NCBI RefSeq assembly: GCF_902506065.1 | Contig: NZ_LR732912.1 | Span: 3,304,948-3,368,947, forward strand | From: Arthrobacter sp. 9V | Lineage (GTDB): Bacteria > Actinomycetota > Actinomycetes > Actinomycetales > Micrococcaceae | Reading direction: 5' to 3' | DNA length: 64,000 nt | Part shown: positions 44,518 through 53,913 of the stretch, piece by piece | Numbering within the stretch: the stretch's first letter is position 1 | How the letters are laid out: every line of letters begins with the position of its first letter | Program-made: the position numbers and the translations under genes | The notes under the pieces: model-generated | Database searches by the model: none | What the model saw: only the letters and a program-made list of their open reading frames with translations | What the model was told of the DNA's origin: nothing

Positions 44518-44583
44518 CCCAACTAGGGGACAGCACATGCTCCAATGAGCACTGAATAGAGCAGGTGCTGTCCCTCAGTTGGG
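44518..44583. repeat. Palindromic intergenic element overlapping the rhomboid stop codon
   Basis: An 18-nt inverted repeat joins 44518-44535 and 44566-44583 with two adjacent mismatches, and GCTC-CAAT-GAGC lies inside. The right arm encodes the last three codons and the TGA of the rhomboid gene (minus strand). A related CCAACTGGGTCGCATTCACC block sits just left of it. Confidence 0.75.
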
Positions 44584-45201
44584 TCGGAGGATTGCGGGTT
44601 TGGGTTTGGGACGCAGCAGAACGGCAGCCACCACGCCGCCTATGGCCCCGCCGAGGTGCGCCTGCCAGGAGATATAGCCCAACACCGTGGGCAGCACGCC
44701 AAACAGGATGCTGCCGTAGGCCATGAACAGGACCACGGAGAGCAGGATCTGCCACCAGTTGCGGTTGAAGAACCCCCGCACCAGCAGGAAGGCGAAGAAA
44801 CCGAAGACCAGTCCGGACGCTCCCACTGTCACTCCTCCCCCGCCGATCAGCCACACCGTGAGCCCTGATCCCAGCCAGCTGAAAGCCAACGCTGTGATGA
44901 ACACCCGGAGTCCGGACAGGAACACCAGGAAGCCGAAGATGATCAACGGCAGCGTGTTGGACAGCAGATGGTTCAGGTTTGCGTGCAGCAGCGGAAAGGT
45001 GAGGATATCCAGCGCGCCGTCCAGCGAGCGGGAGCGCAGGCCAAAGGTTGAGTTGAGCCCATGGCGCATCAGGGTGTTGAGGATCTCGATGACGTAAAGC
45101 AGGATGACGAATCCGCCCATGAAGAGCAACCCGCCTTTCGCCCGGCCAGCGAGCGATTCCTTTGCCTCTTCCTTTGACCCTTCAGGCATTCCAAGCACCA
45201 T
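44575..45201 (-). CDS. Rhomboid family intramembrane serine protease
   Basis: A 208-residue protein with six transmembrane segments that cleaves membrane proteins within the bilayer. The catalytic Ser129 in VTVGASGLVFG and His182 in ISWQAHLGGAIGG are both present; HANLNHLLSNTLPL supplies the Asn of the oxyanion site. The WR loop of GlpG type is not obvious. The ATG has GGGAGGG seven bases upstream. It lies 14 nt downstream of the threonine ammonia-lyase gene, so the two probably share a transcript. Its last codons are formed by an intergenic repeat. Confidence 0.92.
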   Translation of the reverse strand: MVLGMPEGSKEEAKESLAGRAKGGLLFMGGFVILLYVIEILNTLMRHGLNSTFGLRSRSLDGALDILTFPLLHANLNHLLSNTLPLIIFGFLVFLSGLRVFITALAFSWLGSGLTVWLIGGGGVTVGASGLVFGFFAFLLVRGFFNRNWWQILLSVVLFMAYGSILFGVLPTVLGYISWQAHLGGAIGGVVAAVLLRPKPKPAILRPN

Positions 45202-45215
45202 GGGCGCCCCTCCCG

Positions 45216-46454
45216 TCAGTGCACCACGATCGGCTGGAAGCCCTCGGCCCTCAGTGCGCCGAGAACCTGCTCGCCGTGTTCATGGCCCTTGGTTTCCAGG
45301 TTGATGGTGATGGAGACGTCACCCATGCTGATGGAACCACCCAAACGGGTGTGGTCCAGCCCGGTGACGTTGGCATCATTTTCAGCGATGATCCGGGCAA
45401 TGGTGGCCAACGAACCCGGTCGGTCATCCAGCATCATCCGGACCGTCATGAAGCGGCCGGCGGCGGAGAGACCGCGCTGGATGACTTTGAGCATCAGCAT
45501 GGGATCGATGTTGCCACCGGACAGCACGACGGCGGTGTTCCCCGGGTTTTCGATCTTGCCGTCCATGAGCGCGGCTACTCCCACTGCACCTGCCGGCTCA
45601 ACCACCATTTTGGCGCGTTCGAGGAGGAAGATCAGGGCCCGGGCGAGTGAGTCCTCACTGACGGTGACAACATCGTCCACAAGCTCACGGATGATGCTGA
45701 AAGGCAACTGCCCGGGACGTCCTACGGCAATGCCGTCAGCCATGGTGGTGACCTTCTTCAGCGGTACCAACGCATCAGCAGCAAGAGACGGCGGGTAGGC
45801 GGCAGCATTTTCTGCCTGCACCCCGATGACCCTGATCTCGCGGCCGAGTTCTTTGGCCCTGGCCTTGATGGCCACGGCTACACCGGCCAACAGCCCACCA
45901 CCGCCCACGCCCATGAGGATGGTGTCCACGTTGGGGATCTGATCCAGGATTTCAAGCCCGATGGTGCCTTGTCCGGCAACAACGTCCACGTTGTCGAAGG
46001 GGTGGACAAACACCGCGCCCGTCTCGTTGGCGTAACGCTGTGCTTCCGCCAGTGCCTCATCCACGTTGTGGCCGTGCAGTACGACTTCAGCGCCATGGCT
46101 CCTGGTGGCGGCGAGTTTGGGCAGGGCCACGCCGAGGGGCATGTAGATGCGTGCGTTGATGCCCAGGCTCTTGGCAGCTACTGCCACTCCCTGAGCGTGG
46201 TTACCGGCTGATGCCGCCACTACGCCGCGTTTCTTTTCTTCCTCGGTCAGCCGGGCCATGCGCACGTACGCGCCGCGAACCTTGAAGGAGCCTGCACGCT
46301 GCAGGTTCTCACACTTGAAAAAGACGTTGCCGCCCACGAGGCTGCCCAGCGCACGGGACGACTCCACAGGAGTCTTGGTAATAATGCCCTCAAGCAACTC
46401 CTGCGCCTTAAGGACATCGTCCAGCGTGACGGGCAGGGTTTCGAGGGTATTCAC
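45216..46454 (-). CDS. ilvA: Threonine ammonia-lyase
   Basis: A 412-residue PLP enzyme deaminating threonine to 2-oxobutyrate. The PLP lysine is Lys58 in RAGSFKVRGAY; SAGNHAQGVAVAAK and the glycine loop GVGGGGLLAG bind the cofactor phosphate. The C-terminal 80 residues form a single ACT domain (DRPGSLATIARIIAENDANVTGLDHTR). The size and single ACT-like domain fit the short TdcB/IlvA type, so allosteric control by isoleucine may be absent or altered. The GTG start has AAGGAG upstream. The upstream membrane transporter gene ends 4 nt before it. Confidence 0.93.
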   Translation of the reverse strand: MNTLETLPVTLDDVLKAQELLEGIITKTPVESSRALGSLVGGNVFFKCENLQRAGSFKVRGAYVRMARLTEEEKKRGVVAASAGNHAQGVAVAAKSLGINARIYMPLGVALPKLAATRSHGAEVVLHGHNVDEALAEAQRYANETGAVFVHPFDNVDVVAGQGTIGLEILDQIPNVDTILMGVGGGGLLAGVAVAIKARAKELGREIRVIGVQAENAAAYPPSLAADALVPLKKVTTMADGIAVGRPGQLPFSIIRELVDDVVTVSEDSLARALIFLLERAKMVVEPAGAVGVAALMDGKIENPGNTAVVLSGGNIDPMLMLKVIQRGLSAAGRFMTVRMMLDDRPGSLATIARIIAENDANVTGLDHTRLGGSISMGDVSITINLETKGHEHGEQVLGALRAEGFQPIVVH

Positions 46455-46457
46455 TGA

Positions 46458-47735
46458 CTATTCTCCTTTGTTGGTGTCGGCTTGGGGCTCCTCAACAGAG
46501 GTGCTCCCCGAAGCCTTGGTCTTGCCGGCGACGCCTTTGCCGAGGCGGGATTCGCGTGGGAGGTGGATCTCCTTGAAGTTTGCGTCGCCGTCCTGCCCCG
46601 CCGAAGCGGCAGCCGGTTGGAGTTCCACGCCGCCCAATCCTTCATCATGTTCCCACGTCCTGCCTGCAATGTAGCGAACTGCCGTGTTTACTACGGCGAG
46701 CAGCGGGACTGCGAACAAGGCCCCGGGTATACCGGCAAGGTATGAGCCTGCAGCAACCGAGAGGATCACAGCCACTGGATGGAGTGCCACGGCTTTGCCC
46801 ATGACCAGCGGCTGCAGGATGTGGCTTTCCAGCTGCTGGACCACCAGGACTATTGCCAGCATGATCAGGGCGTTGATGGGCCCGTTGGCCACAAGGGCGA
46901 GCAGCACCGCGATAGCACCGGTAACCAAGGCACCCACCACCGGAATGAACGAGCCGATGAAGACCAGGACAGCCAACGGAAGAGCCAAGGGGACCTGAAT
47001 AATGGCCGCGCCTACGCCGATGCCGACTGCATCGACGAATGCAACGAACATCTGAATCCGCACATAGCTGACCATTGAAGTCCAGCCGCGACGCCCGGCA
47101 CCGTCGGTAGCCCTCCGTGCGCTCTTGGGCAGGAGACGAACCATGAAAGCCCAGATCCTGGGTCCTTCCAGAAGGAAGAAGATGAGGATGAACAGTGCCA
47201 GGACAAGTCCGGCAGCAAAGTGGCCGGCGGTGCTGCCGAAGGACAGTGCGCCACTGAGGATGCTGCTGCTGTTGTTCTGCAGCGCGTTTGCGCCGTCGGA
47301 AATGTACTGGTCGATCTGGTCTGCGGTCAGGTGCAGCGGACCATCAGCCAACCAGGTCTGAATCTGCTGGATCCCTGCCAATGCCTCTTGCCAGAGGGCG
47401 CCAAAGCCCGTAACCAGTTGCCTGCCCACCAGCGCGAGGGCACCCCCGATCACACCAATGAAGCCCAGCACCGTGATGGCGACTGCCGCCCCGTTGGGAA
47501 CCTTGCGATTGCGGAGCCACGCCACTACCGGGTGCAGCAGGCCGGCCAACAGCGCGGCAACCATCACCGGGATAATGAGGAAGCTGACTTTGCCCAGCAG
47601 CCAGACGAGGGCACCGATCATGAGCAGGATCAGGCCTGCCCGCCAGGACCAGGCTGCGGCAATGCGCACCCCATAAGGGATGTCTTCGGCAATTTGGCGG
47701 TCAGAACGTGTTTTGGCGTCCGGTGTTGGCGTCAT
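46458..47735 (-). CDS. AI-2E family transporter
   Basis: A 425-residue polytopic protein with about eight hydrophobic segments and the family blocks VPLALPLAVLVFIGSFIPVVGALVTGAIAVLLAL and QQLESHILQPLVMGKAVALHPVAVILSVAAG. Members are implicated in autoinducer-2 export or Na+(Li+)/H+ antiport; the substrate here is unknown. The cytosolic C-terminus is a 70-residue polar tail. The start is placed at the ATG at 47735, where an AATTAT hexamer lies 6 nt upstream; a longer frame to 47804 would run upstream of that promoter. Confidence 0.9.
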   Translation of the reverse strand: MTPTPDAKTRSDRQIAEDIPYGVRIAAAWSWRAGLILLMIGALVWLLGKVSFLIIPVMVAALLAGLLHPVVAWLRNRKVPNGAAVAITVLGFIGVIGGALALVGRQLVTGFGALWQEALAGIQQIQTWLADGPLHLTADQIDQYISDGANALQNNSSSILSGALSFGSTAGHFAAGLVLALFILIFFLLEGPRIWAFMVRLLPKSARRATDGAGRRGWTSMVSYVRIQMFVAFVDAVGIGVGAAIIQVPLALPLAVLVFIGSFIPVVGALVTGAIAVLLALVANGPINALIMLAIVLVVQQLESHILQPLVMGKAVALHPVAVILSVAAGSYLAGIPGALFAVPLLAVVNTAVRYIAGRTWEHDEGLGGVELQPAAASAGQDGDANFKEIHLPRESRLGKGVAGKTKASGSTSVEEPQADTNKGE

Positions 47736-47741
47736 GAACCC

Positions 47742-47747
47742 ATAATT
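47742..47747 (-). promoter_or_regulatory. Possible -10 element of the AI-2E transporter gene (leaderless)
   Basis: AATTAT on the minus strand, 6 nt before the ATG at 47735. Confidence 0.4.
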
Positions 47748-47862
47748 CCGTAGGGCGCGCCGTATGGGAAACCGGCTCTCACTTCCGGGACGTTTCCGAG
47801 CCATTCCGGGTGATTCCCGAGCGCTTCCGAGACCAACGATCCGGACGAGCCGGAGGAGCCGG

Positions 47863-48813
47863 TTAGAGCGCTGCGGTGATCCCCCAGTTCATGGTGAACG
47901 CCTCGCCGGGCTCCAACCAGCGGAGCCCATCACCGCTGTTGAAGGCGTTGGCCGGCCCGGTCATGGGTTCGAGGGCCACGGCCTTGGAGCGGCCGGGGAA
48001 AGTGTCAGTGACGAAGACGTGGACGTACCGGCAGCTCTCGTCCTGTTCAAGGCTCACGCTGCGGCCATCCGGTGCGGACAGCGTATGGCGCGCCGTGCCG
48101 CCGTCGAACCTCAGGTCCGTCAGGGCCACGTCCACCAGCAAGCTGCCCACACCGGCACCACCGGAGAAGTCGTACCCGGCGTCGGCGGGAGCCGTGCTGC
48201 GCGGGATCAGGCGATCGTCCGCCACCAGCCGGGTACCGGCATGGACGGTCAGGACCAAGTCCTCGGGGGCCACATCGCCGATGCGCAGGTACGGGTGTGC
48301 GCCCAGGACAAAGGGGGCGTTGCGCTGGGAATCGTTAATCAACGTCTGCGAAACGCGAAGGTCCAGGTTCTGGTCCAGTTCATAGCGCACCCGGTGCCGC
48401 ACAAGGAAAGGGTAGCCGTGCTGAGGGAAGACCGTGGCTTCGAGCGTCACGGAGAATTCGGATTCGTCCACCAGCGCGTACCCTGTGTTGCGCAAGAGTC
48501 CGTGGCTGGCGTTGTTGCGTGAGGCCTCGGTGATGTCGAGTTGCTGCTTTTTGCCCTCCAGGTACCAGACGCCGTCCTCTACGCGGTTTGCCCACGGCGC
48601 CAAGGTAATGCCCGTGGCACCTGGCGGGATCTGATCGTCGTCGTAGCTTTCCGTCAGCTGGACCCCGCCCTTGGAGTAGAGCCGCAGGCCGGCTGCGAGC
48701 TCGGTGATGACTGCGAGCGCATCTTCGCGGCGGAGTTCGAACTGGCGACCCGTGGCGAAGCGGCGGGACTCTGATGGGTGGGCCGCATGGGCAGGCGATG
48801 GAGAGGCAGGCAT
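47863..48813 (-). CDS. galM: Aldose 1-epimerase family protein
   Basis: A 316-residue mutarotase-fold enzyme interconverting the anomers of galactose or glucose. PPGATGITLAPWANRVEDGVWYLEGKK, NNASHGLLRNTGYALVDE (catalytic His), FVLGAHPYLRIGD (second His) and the C-terminal ALEPMTGPANAFNSGDGLRWLEPGE are family blocks, the last including the catalytic Glu region. I set the start at the ATG at 48813, where TACGGT lies 6 nt upstream; an ATG 18 nt earlier would precede the promoter. It is divergent from galT, forming one galactose region. Confidence 0.9.
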   Translation of the reverse strand: MPASPSPAHAAHPSESRRFATGRQFELRREDALAVITELAAGLRLYSKGGVQLTESYDDDQIPPGATGITLAPWANRVEDGVWYLEGKKQQLDITEASRNNASHGLLRNTGYALVDESEFSVTLEATVFPQHGYPFLVRHRVRYELDQNLDLRVSQTLINDSQRNAPFVLGAHPYLRIGDVAPEDLVLTVHAGTRLVADDRLIPRSTAPADAGYDFSGGAGVGSLLVDVALTDLRFDGGTARHTLSAPDGRSVSLEQDESCRYVHVFVTDTFPGRSKAVALEPMTGPANAFNSGDGLRWLEPGEAFTMNWGITAAL

Positions 48814-48819
48814 GGCAAT

Positions 48820-48825
48820 ACCGTA
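48820..48825 (-). promoter_or_regulatory. -10 element of galM (leaderless)
   Basis: TACGGT on the minus strand, 6 nt before the ATG at 48813. Confidence 0.55.
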
Positions 48826-48856
48826 CTTCATTGACGTACGCCGCCATGAGCAAAAT

Positions 48857-48904
48857 GTTAGCTTTTGTTAGAAACTATGCGCTTTTGATCACTTGTGGAA
48901 TAAT
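48857..48904 (+). promoter_or_regulatory. galT promoter region with direct repeats
   Basis: -10 AATAAT (48899-48904) lies 6 nt before the ATG at 48911. Upstream, GTTAG recurs at 48857 and 48867 and GCTTTTG at 48861 and 48881, that is with periods of 10 and 20 bp on one helical face, as expected for a DeoR/LacI-type regulator of the divergent gal genes. Confidence 0.5.
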
Positions 48905-48910
48905 GTACCT

Positions 48911-50055
<1,145 letters not shown>

Positions 50056-50059
<4 letters not shown>

Positions 50060-51216
50060 GCAGCACCACCCAGGCCGGCGTCCTCGCCGCCCGCTTCCAG
50101 GAAACGTTCGGCGCAGCAGCCGACGGCGTGTGGCAGGCACCGGGCCGCGTCAACCTGATCGGTGAGCACACTGACTACAACGAGGGCTTTGTGCTGCCCT
50201 TCGCCATCGACAAAACAGCCAAGGTGGCCTTGCGTGTCCGCGACGATTCAAAGGTCCGCATGCTGTCCACCTTCGGTGGCCACGGCGTAGTGGAAGCTGA
50301 CCTTGCGGCCTCCGAACCCGGATCCGGTGAGGGCTGGTCGCGTTACCCGCTGGGCGTCGCCTGGGCGCTCAAGGAACGTGGCATCACGGTGCCCGGCTTT
50401 GATCTTCTGCTTGATTCCGACGTCCCCTCCGGGGCCGGGCTTTCCTCGTCTCACGCGATCGAGTGCGCCGTCATCTCTGCCCTCAACGAGCTGACGGGCG
50501 CAGGTCTGGCCGCCGAGGATCTGGTGCTGGCAACCCAGCGCGCCGAGAACGTGTTCGTGGGCGCACCCACGGGCATCATGGACCAGTCCGCGTCCTTACG
50601 CGGCGCCAAGGGGCACGCAGTGTTCCTGGACTGCCGGGACCAGCATGTGGAGCTGGTCCCCTTCGATGCAGAAGCGTCCGGCCTGGTCCTGTTGGTCATC
50701 GACACCAAGGTGTCTCATTCCCACGCCGACGGCGGTTACGCCTCCCGCCGTGCATCCTGCGAGTTGGGTGCCGAGGTTCTTGGCGTCAAGGCACTGCGCG
50801 ACGTCGGCGTGGAGCGCTTGGAGGAAGCGTCGGGATTGCTGGACGAAACCACCCTCCGGAGGGTCCGCCACGTGGTGACGGAAAATGATCGGGTCCTCCA
50901 GGCGGTGGAAACCCTGGGTGCTGCCGGTCCTGCAGCCATCGGAGAATTGCTGGATGCCAGCCATGTTTCCATGCGCGACGATTTTGAGATCTCCTGCCCG
51001 GAACTCGACCTTGCCGTGGACACCTCCCGGGCCAGCGGCGCCATTGGCGCGCGTATGACCGGCGGCGGTTTCGGTGGCTCAACCATTGCGCTGACTCCGG
51101 TGGGCCAGGAACAACAGGTGCGGGACGCCGTCGTGCGTTCCTTCGCAGCGGCGGGCTTCGTTGCCCCGGACATCTTCACCGTCACCCCGGCCGCAGGAGC
51201 CCTTCGCCTGGCCTGA
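50056..51216 (+). CDS. galK: Galactokinase
   Basis: A 386-residue GHMP kinase phosphorylating galactose at C1. The galactokinase signature GRVNLIGEHTDYNEG is at 30-44, the ATP-binding motif PSGAGLSSS at 124-132, and MTGGGFGGSTIAL near the C-terminus is GHMP motif 3. The catalytic base Asp is in NVFVGAPTGIMDQSAS. Translation is coupled to galT by the ATGA overlap. Confidence 0.97.
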
Positions 51217-51268
51217 CGCGTTTTCGCCTTCTGATGCGAGCGCGCGGCCTCCCCAAGGATGCCGGGCG

Positions 51269-51274
51269 TACCAT
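51269..51274 (+). promoter_or_regulatory. -10 element of the thiolase gene (leaderless)
   Basis: TACCAT, 6 nt before the ATG at 51281. Confidence 0.55.
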
Positions 51275-51280
51275 GGGGCC

Positions 51281-52519
51281 ATGACTGAGGCTGTCATCGT
51301 TTCTACTGCAAGAAGCCCTATTGGCCGGGCTTTCAAGGGTTCCCTCAAGGACGAACGTCCGGATGACCTGGCCACTGCCATGGTGCAGGCCGCTCTCGCA
51401 AGAGTTCCGGGCTTCGATCCCGGAGCTGACGACGGGCAGGGACTGGACGACCTCCTGCTGGGCTGCGCCAAACCCAGCGGTGAGGCCGGATCCAATATGG
51501 CGCGGGTAGTGGCTGTCCTCGCAGGACTGGACCGCGTCCCCGCGGCCACCATCAACCGTTTCTGCGCATCAAGCCTGCAAACCTTGCGCATGGCTTTCCA
51601 TGCCATCAAAGCCGGAGAAGCCCATGCGGTAGTCGCCGCCGGAGTGGAAAGTGTGTCCAGGTACCGGGACTGGGCGGGCGCCGGCGAGATTGATTCCTCG
51701 AATCACAACCCGCTCTTCGAGGCGGCGGCCCAACGCACTGCCTCCCGCGCAGCGTCCAATATCCCCTGGACCGATCCCCGGCTTGGGGGTCGGCTGCCCG
51801 ATATCTACATCTCCATGGGCCAAACGGCCGAAAACGTGGCCACCAGCTACGGCATCAGCAGGGCTGAGCAGGACGAGTGGGCTGTCCTGAGCCAGAACCG
51901 CGCCGAGTCTGCCATCGCGTCGGGGTTCTATGCCCGTGACATCACACCGTATACGCGCAAGGACGGCACTGTGGTGAACAAGGACGATTCACCCCGCGCA
52001 GGCGTGACCCTCGAAGCAGTATCCGCCCTGCAGCCCGTCTTCCGCACGGACGGGACGGTCACGGCCGGCAACGCCTGCCCCCTGAACGATGGCGCCGCAG
52101 CGGTGGTGGTCATGAGCGACACTCGTGCCCGCGAATTCGGCCTGCAACCACTGGCACGCGTGGTTTCAACAGGCGTCAGCGCGCTCTCCCCCGAGCTCAT
52201 GGGCATGGGGCCGGTGGAGTCCACGCGAAGGGCCCTGGCACTGGCCGGGATGACCATGGACGACATCGATCTGGTGGAGCTCAATGAAGCCTTCGCCGTG
52301 CAGGTAGTGGCGAGCGCCCGTGAACTGGGAATCGATCCCGCCAAGCTCAACGTCCATGGTGGCGCCATCGCCCTGGGCCACCCCTTCGGCATGACCGGTG
52401 CGCGGATGACCAGCACTTTGCTCAACGGGCTCAAGGAACGCGATGGAAGTCTTGGGCTGGCCACTCTGTGTGTTGGTGGCGGGCAAGGCATGGCAGTGGT
52501 CTTGGAGCGCTTGAGCTAG
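51281..52519 (+). CDS. Acetyl-CoA C-acyltransferase (thiolase)
   Basis: A 412-residue thiolase joining or cleaving 3-ketoacyl-CoA. Nucleophile Cys95 in INRFCASSLQT, the His motif GGAIALGHPFGMTGARM and the second Cys motif LCVGGGQGMAVVLE are all intact. The steroid/long-chain FadA5/FadA-type start EAVIVSTARSPIGRAFKGSLKD is typical of degradative actinobacterial thiolases. No acyl-CoA dehydrogenase or hydratase gene adjoins, so it acts with enzymes encoded elsewhere. Length is normal. Confidence 0.94.
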   Translation: MTEAVIVSTARSPIGRAFKGSLKDERPDDLATAMVQAALARVPGFDPGADDGQGLDDLLLGCAKPSGEAGSNMARVVAVLAGLDRVPAATINRFCASSLQTLRMAFHAIKAGEAHAVVAAGVESVSRYRDWAGAGEIDSSNHNPLFEAAAQRTASRAASNIPWTDPRLGGRLPDIYISMGQTAENVATSYGISRAEQDEWAVLSQNRAESAIASGFYARDITPYTRKDGTVVNKDDSPRAGVTLEAVSALQPVFRTDGTVTAGNACPLNDGAAAVVVMSDTRAREFGLQPLARVVSTGVSALSPELMGMGPVESTRRALALAGMTMDDIDLVELNEAFAVQVVASARELGIDPAKLNVHGGAIALGHPFGMTGARMTSTLLNGLKERDGSLGLATLCVGGGQGMAVVLERLS

Positions 52520-52544
52520 CACTGGCGCTACCCCTCCGGGATAC

Positions 52545-52578
52545 AAGAATGCCCCCGAATCCCTTCGGGGGCATTCTT
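52545..52578. terminator. Bidirectional terminator between the thiolase and Bax inhibitor genes
   Basis: AAGAATGCCCCCGAA (52545-52559) pairs perfectly with 52564-52578 around TCCC; both sides provide short A/U flanks. Confidence 0.88.
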
Positions 52579-52596
52579 TGCGTGGAGCTGTTGTAA

Positions 52597-53508
52597 CTAG
52601 TCGTCGCCCCGCAGGATTGCCAGCAGGCGGATGATTTCGACGTAGAGCCAAACCAAGGTGACCGTCAGGCCGAATGCTGCAACCCAGGAGTATCGTTCCG
52701 GGGCGCCGGCGCGGACGCCTTGCTCGATGCTGGTGAAGTCCATGATCAGCGAGAACGCTGCCAGGCCGATTGCGAGGATGCCGATGAAGACACCCAGCGG
52801 GATGCCGAAGATCTCAACGCTGGTGCGGAGGCCGAAGGGCTCCTGCACAGCGCCGGTCCACATCATCACCATGTTGATCAGGGCAAAGACTGCGTAGCCG
52901 ATGGTGGCGATCAGGAAGAAGCGCATCATCTTCGGGGTGGCGCGGACCTTGCCGCTCTTGAAGAGCACCAGGGTGACGCCGAAGACTGCCAGCGTACCGA
53001 TGACAGCCTGAAGGCCGACGCCCGGGTACATGCCATCCAGGATGCGGGTAAGGCCACCGAGGAACAGGCCCTCGAGGCCGGCGTAGGCCAGGATCAGGGC
53101 CGGTGAAGGCTGCTTCTTGAACGTGTTGACCAGCGCCAGGACGAATCCGCCCAGAGCACCAACGATCATGAGCATGGTGGAGAGGGCGGGCGCCACGAAG
53201 AGCGTCACACCTGCGCCGATGATGAGTACCACGAGGCAGGCGACGGTCTTCATGATGACGTCGTCATAGGTCATGCGGCCGGTATCGGCGGGGCCCGCAG
53301 CAGGCTGGTTGTACATCTGCTGCAGTTGCTCATTGGTCATGTTCTGCTGCTGGGCGGACCATGCTGCCTGTCCGTCCATGACCTGGCTCGGTGCACGGCC
53401 GGGTGCCTGGTTGAACTGCTGGCCGTACTGGTTTTGCGGTACAGGCGGGGCCTGCTTTGCTCCACGGAAATTCTTTCCGTTGAAGACTGGGTTTCCGCCA
53501 AGTGCCAT
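52597..53508 (-). CDS. Bax inhibitor-1/YccA family membrane protein
   Basis: 303 residues. A Gln/Pro/Asn-rich cytosolic N-terminus of about 90 residues precedes seven transmembrane helices ending in EIIRLLAILRGDD. The family blocks GGFVLALVNTFKKQPSPALILAYAGLEGLFLGG and the C-terminal segment with the di-aspartyl pH-sensor-like residues (LIMDFTSIEQGVRAGAP) place it in the YccA/BsYetJ group, which leaks calcium in the Bacillus case. Physiological role here is unknown. The ATG has AGGAGG upstream. Confidence 0.9.
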   Translation of the reverse strand: MALGGNPVFNGKNFRGAKQAPPVPQNQYGQQFNQAPGRAPSQVMDGQAAWSAQQQNMTNEQLQQMYNQPAAGPADTGRMTYDDVIMKTVACLVVLIIGAGVTLFVAPALSTMLMIVGALGGFVLALVNTFKKQPSPALILAYAGLEGLFLGGLTRILDGMYPGVGLQAVIGTLAVFGVTLVLFKSGKVRATPKMMRFFLIATIGYAVFALINMVMMWTGAVQEPFGLRTSVEIFGIPLGVFIGILAIGLAAFSLIMDFTSIEQGVRAGAPERYSWVAAFGLTVTLVWLYVEIIRLLAILRGDD

Positions 53509-53913
53509 TGCGGGTGTCCTCCTGAAAAAGGGCTAGTGATAATTCACGGTACCAATTACCACGTGCGCCCGGCAGGGAAAGTTCCCTTGTTCACGGAGAC
53601 GAAACTCAACCGTGACACGAAATCCGAGGAGTGGCTTCGCCGAAACGTTTAGTAGCACCGTCAAACAACAAAGGCTTACTTAAGTCTTGCTACATCACTA
53701 GTTGTCTATAGCTTCACAGTTGTTACCCGATCGCGATCTTCACAGCCCCCAACTGGGCATTCATTACCTCCCCCGGGCGGTAACATAGGCCACACATGGG
53801 TGACTTAGATCACAAACGAGGCAGCTAGGCAAGAACTGTTCACAAGCCCCATGACCGTTCGCACCGGCTGCAATGGCGCAGCCGGGACCACCCCCACTGT
53901 GGAGGTTTCCATT
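53509..53913. other. 405-bp control region between the Bax inhibitor gene and livH
   Basis: It holds the ribosome binding site of the minus-strand gene, an AT-richer stretch at 53650-53740 with inverted repeat GTAGCA (53652) / TGCTAC (53688) and the palindrome GATCGCGATC (53729-53738), and the Crp/GlxR-type site at 53799. An in-frame extension of livH to 53851 exists but is not favoured. I see no small gene. Confidence 0.65.
53799..53814 (+). promoter_or_regulatory. Crp/GlxR-type binding site upstream of livH
   Basis: GGTGACTTAGATCACA agrees with TGTGANNTANNTCACA at every defined position except the first base. It lies about 100 nt before the livH start codon. Confidence 0.7.
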
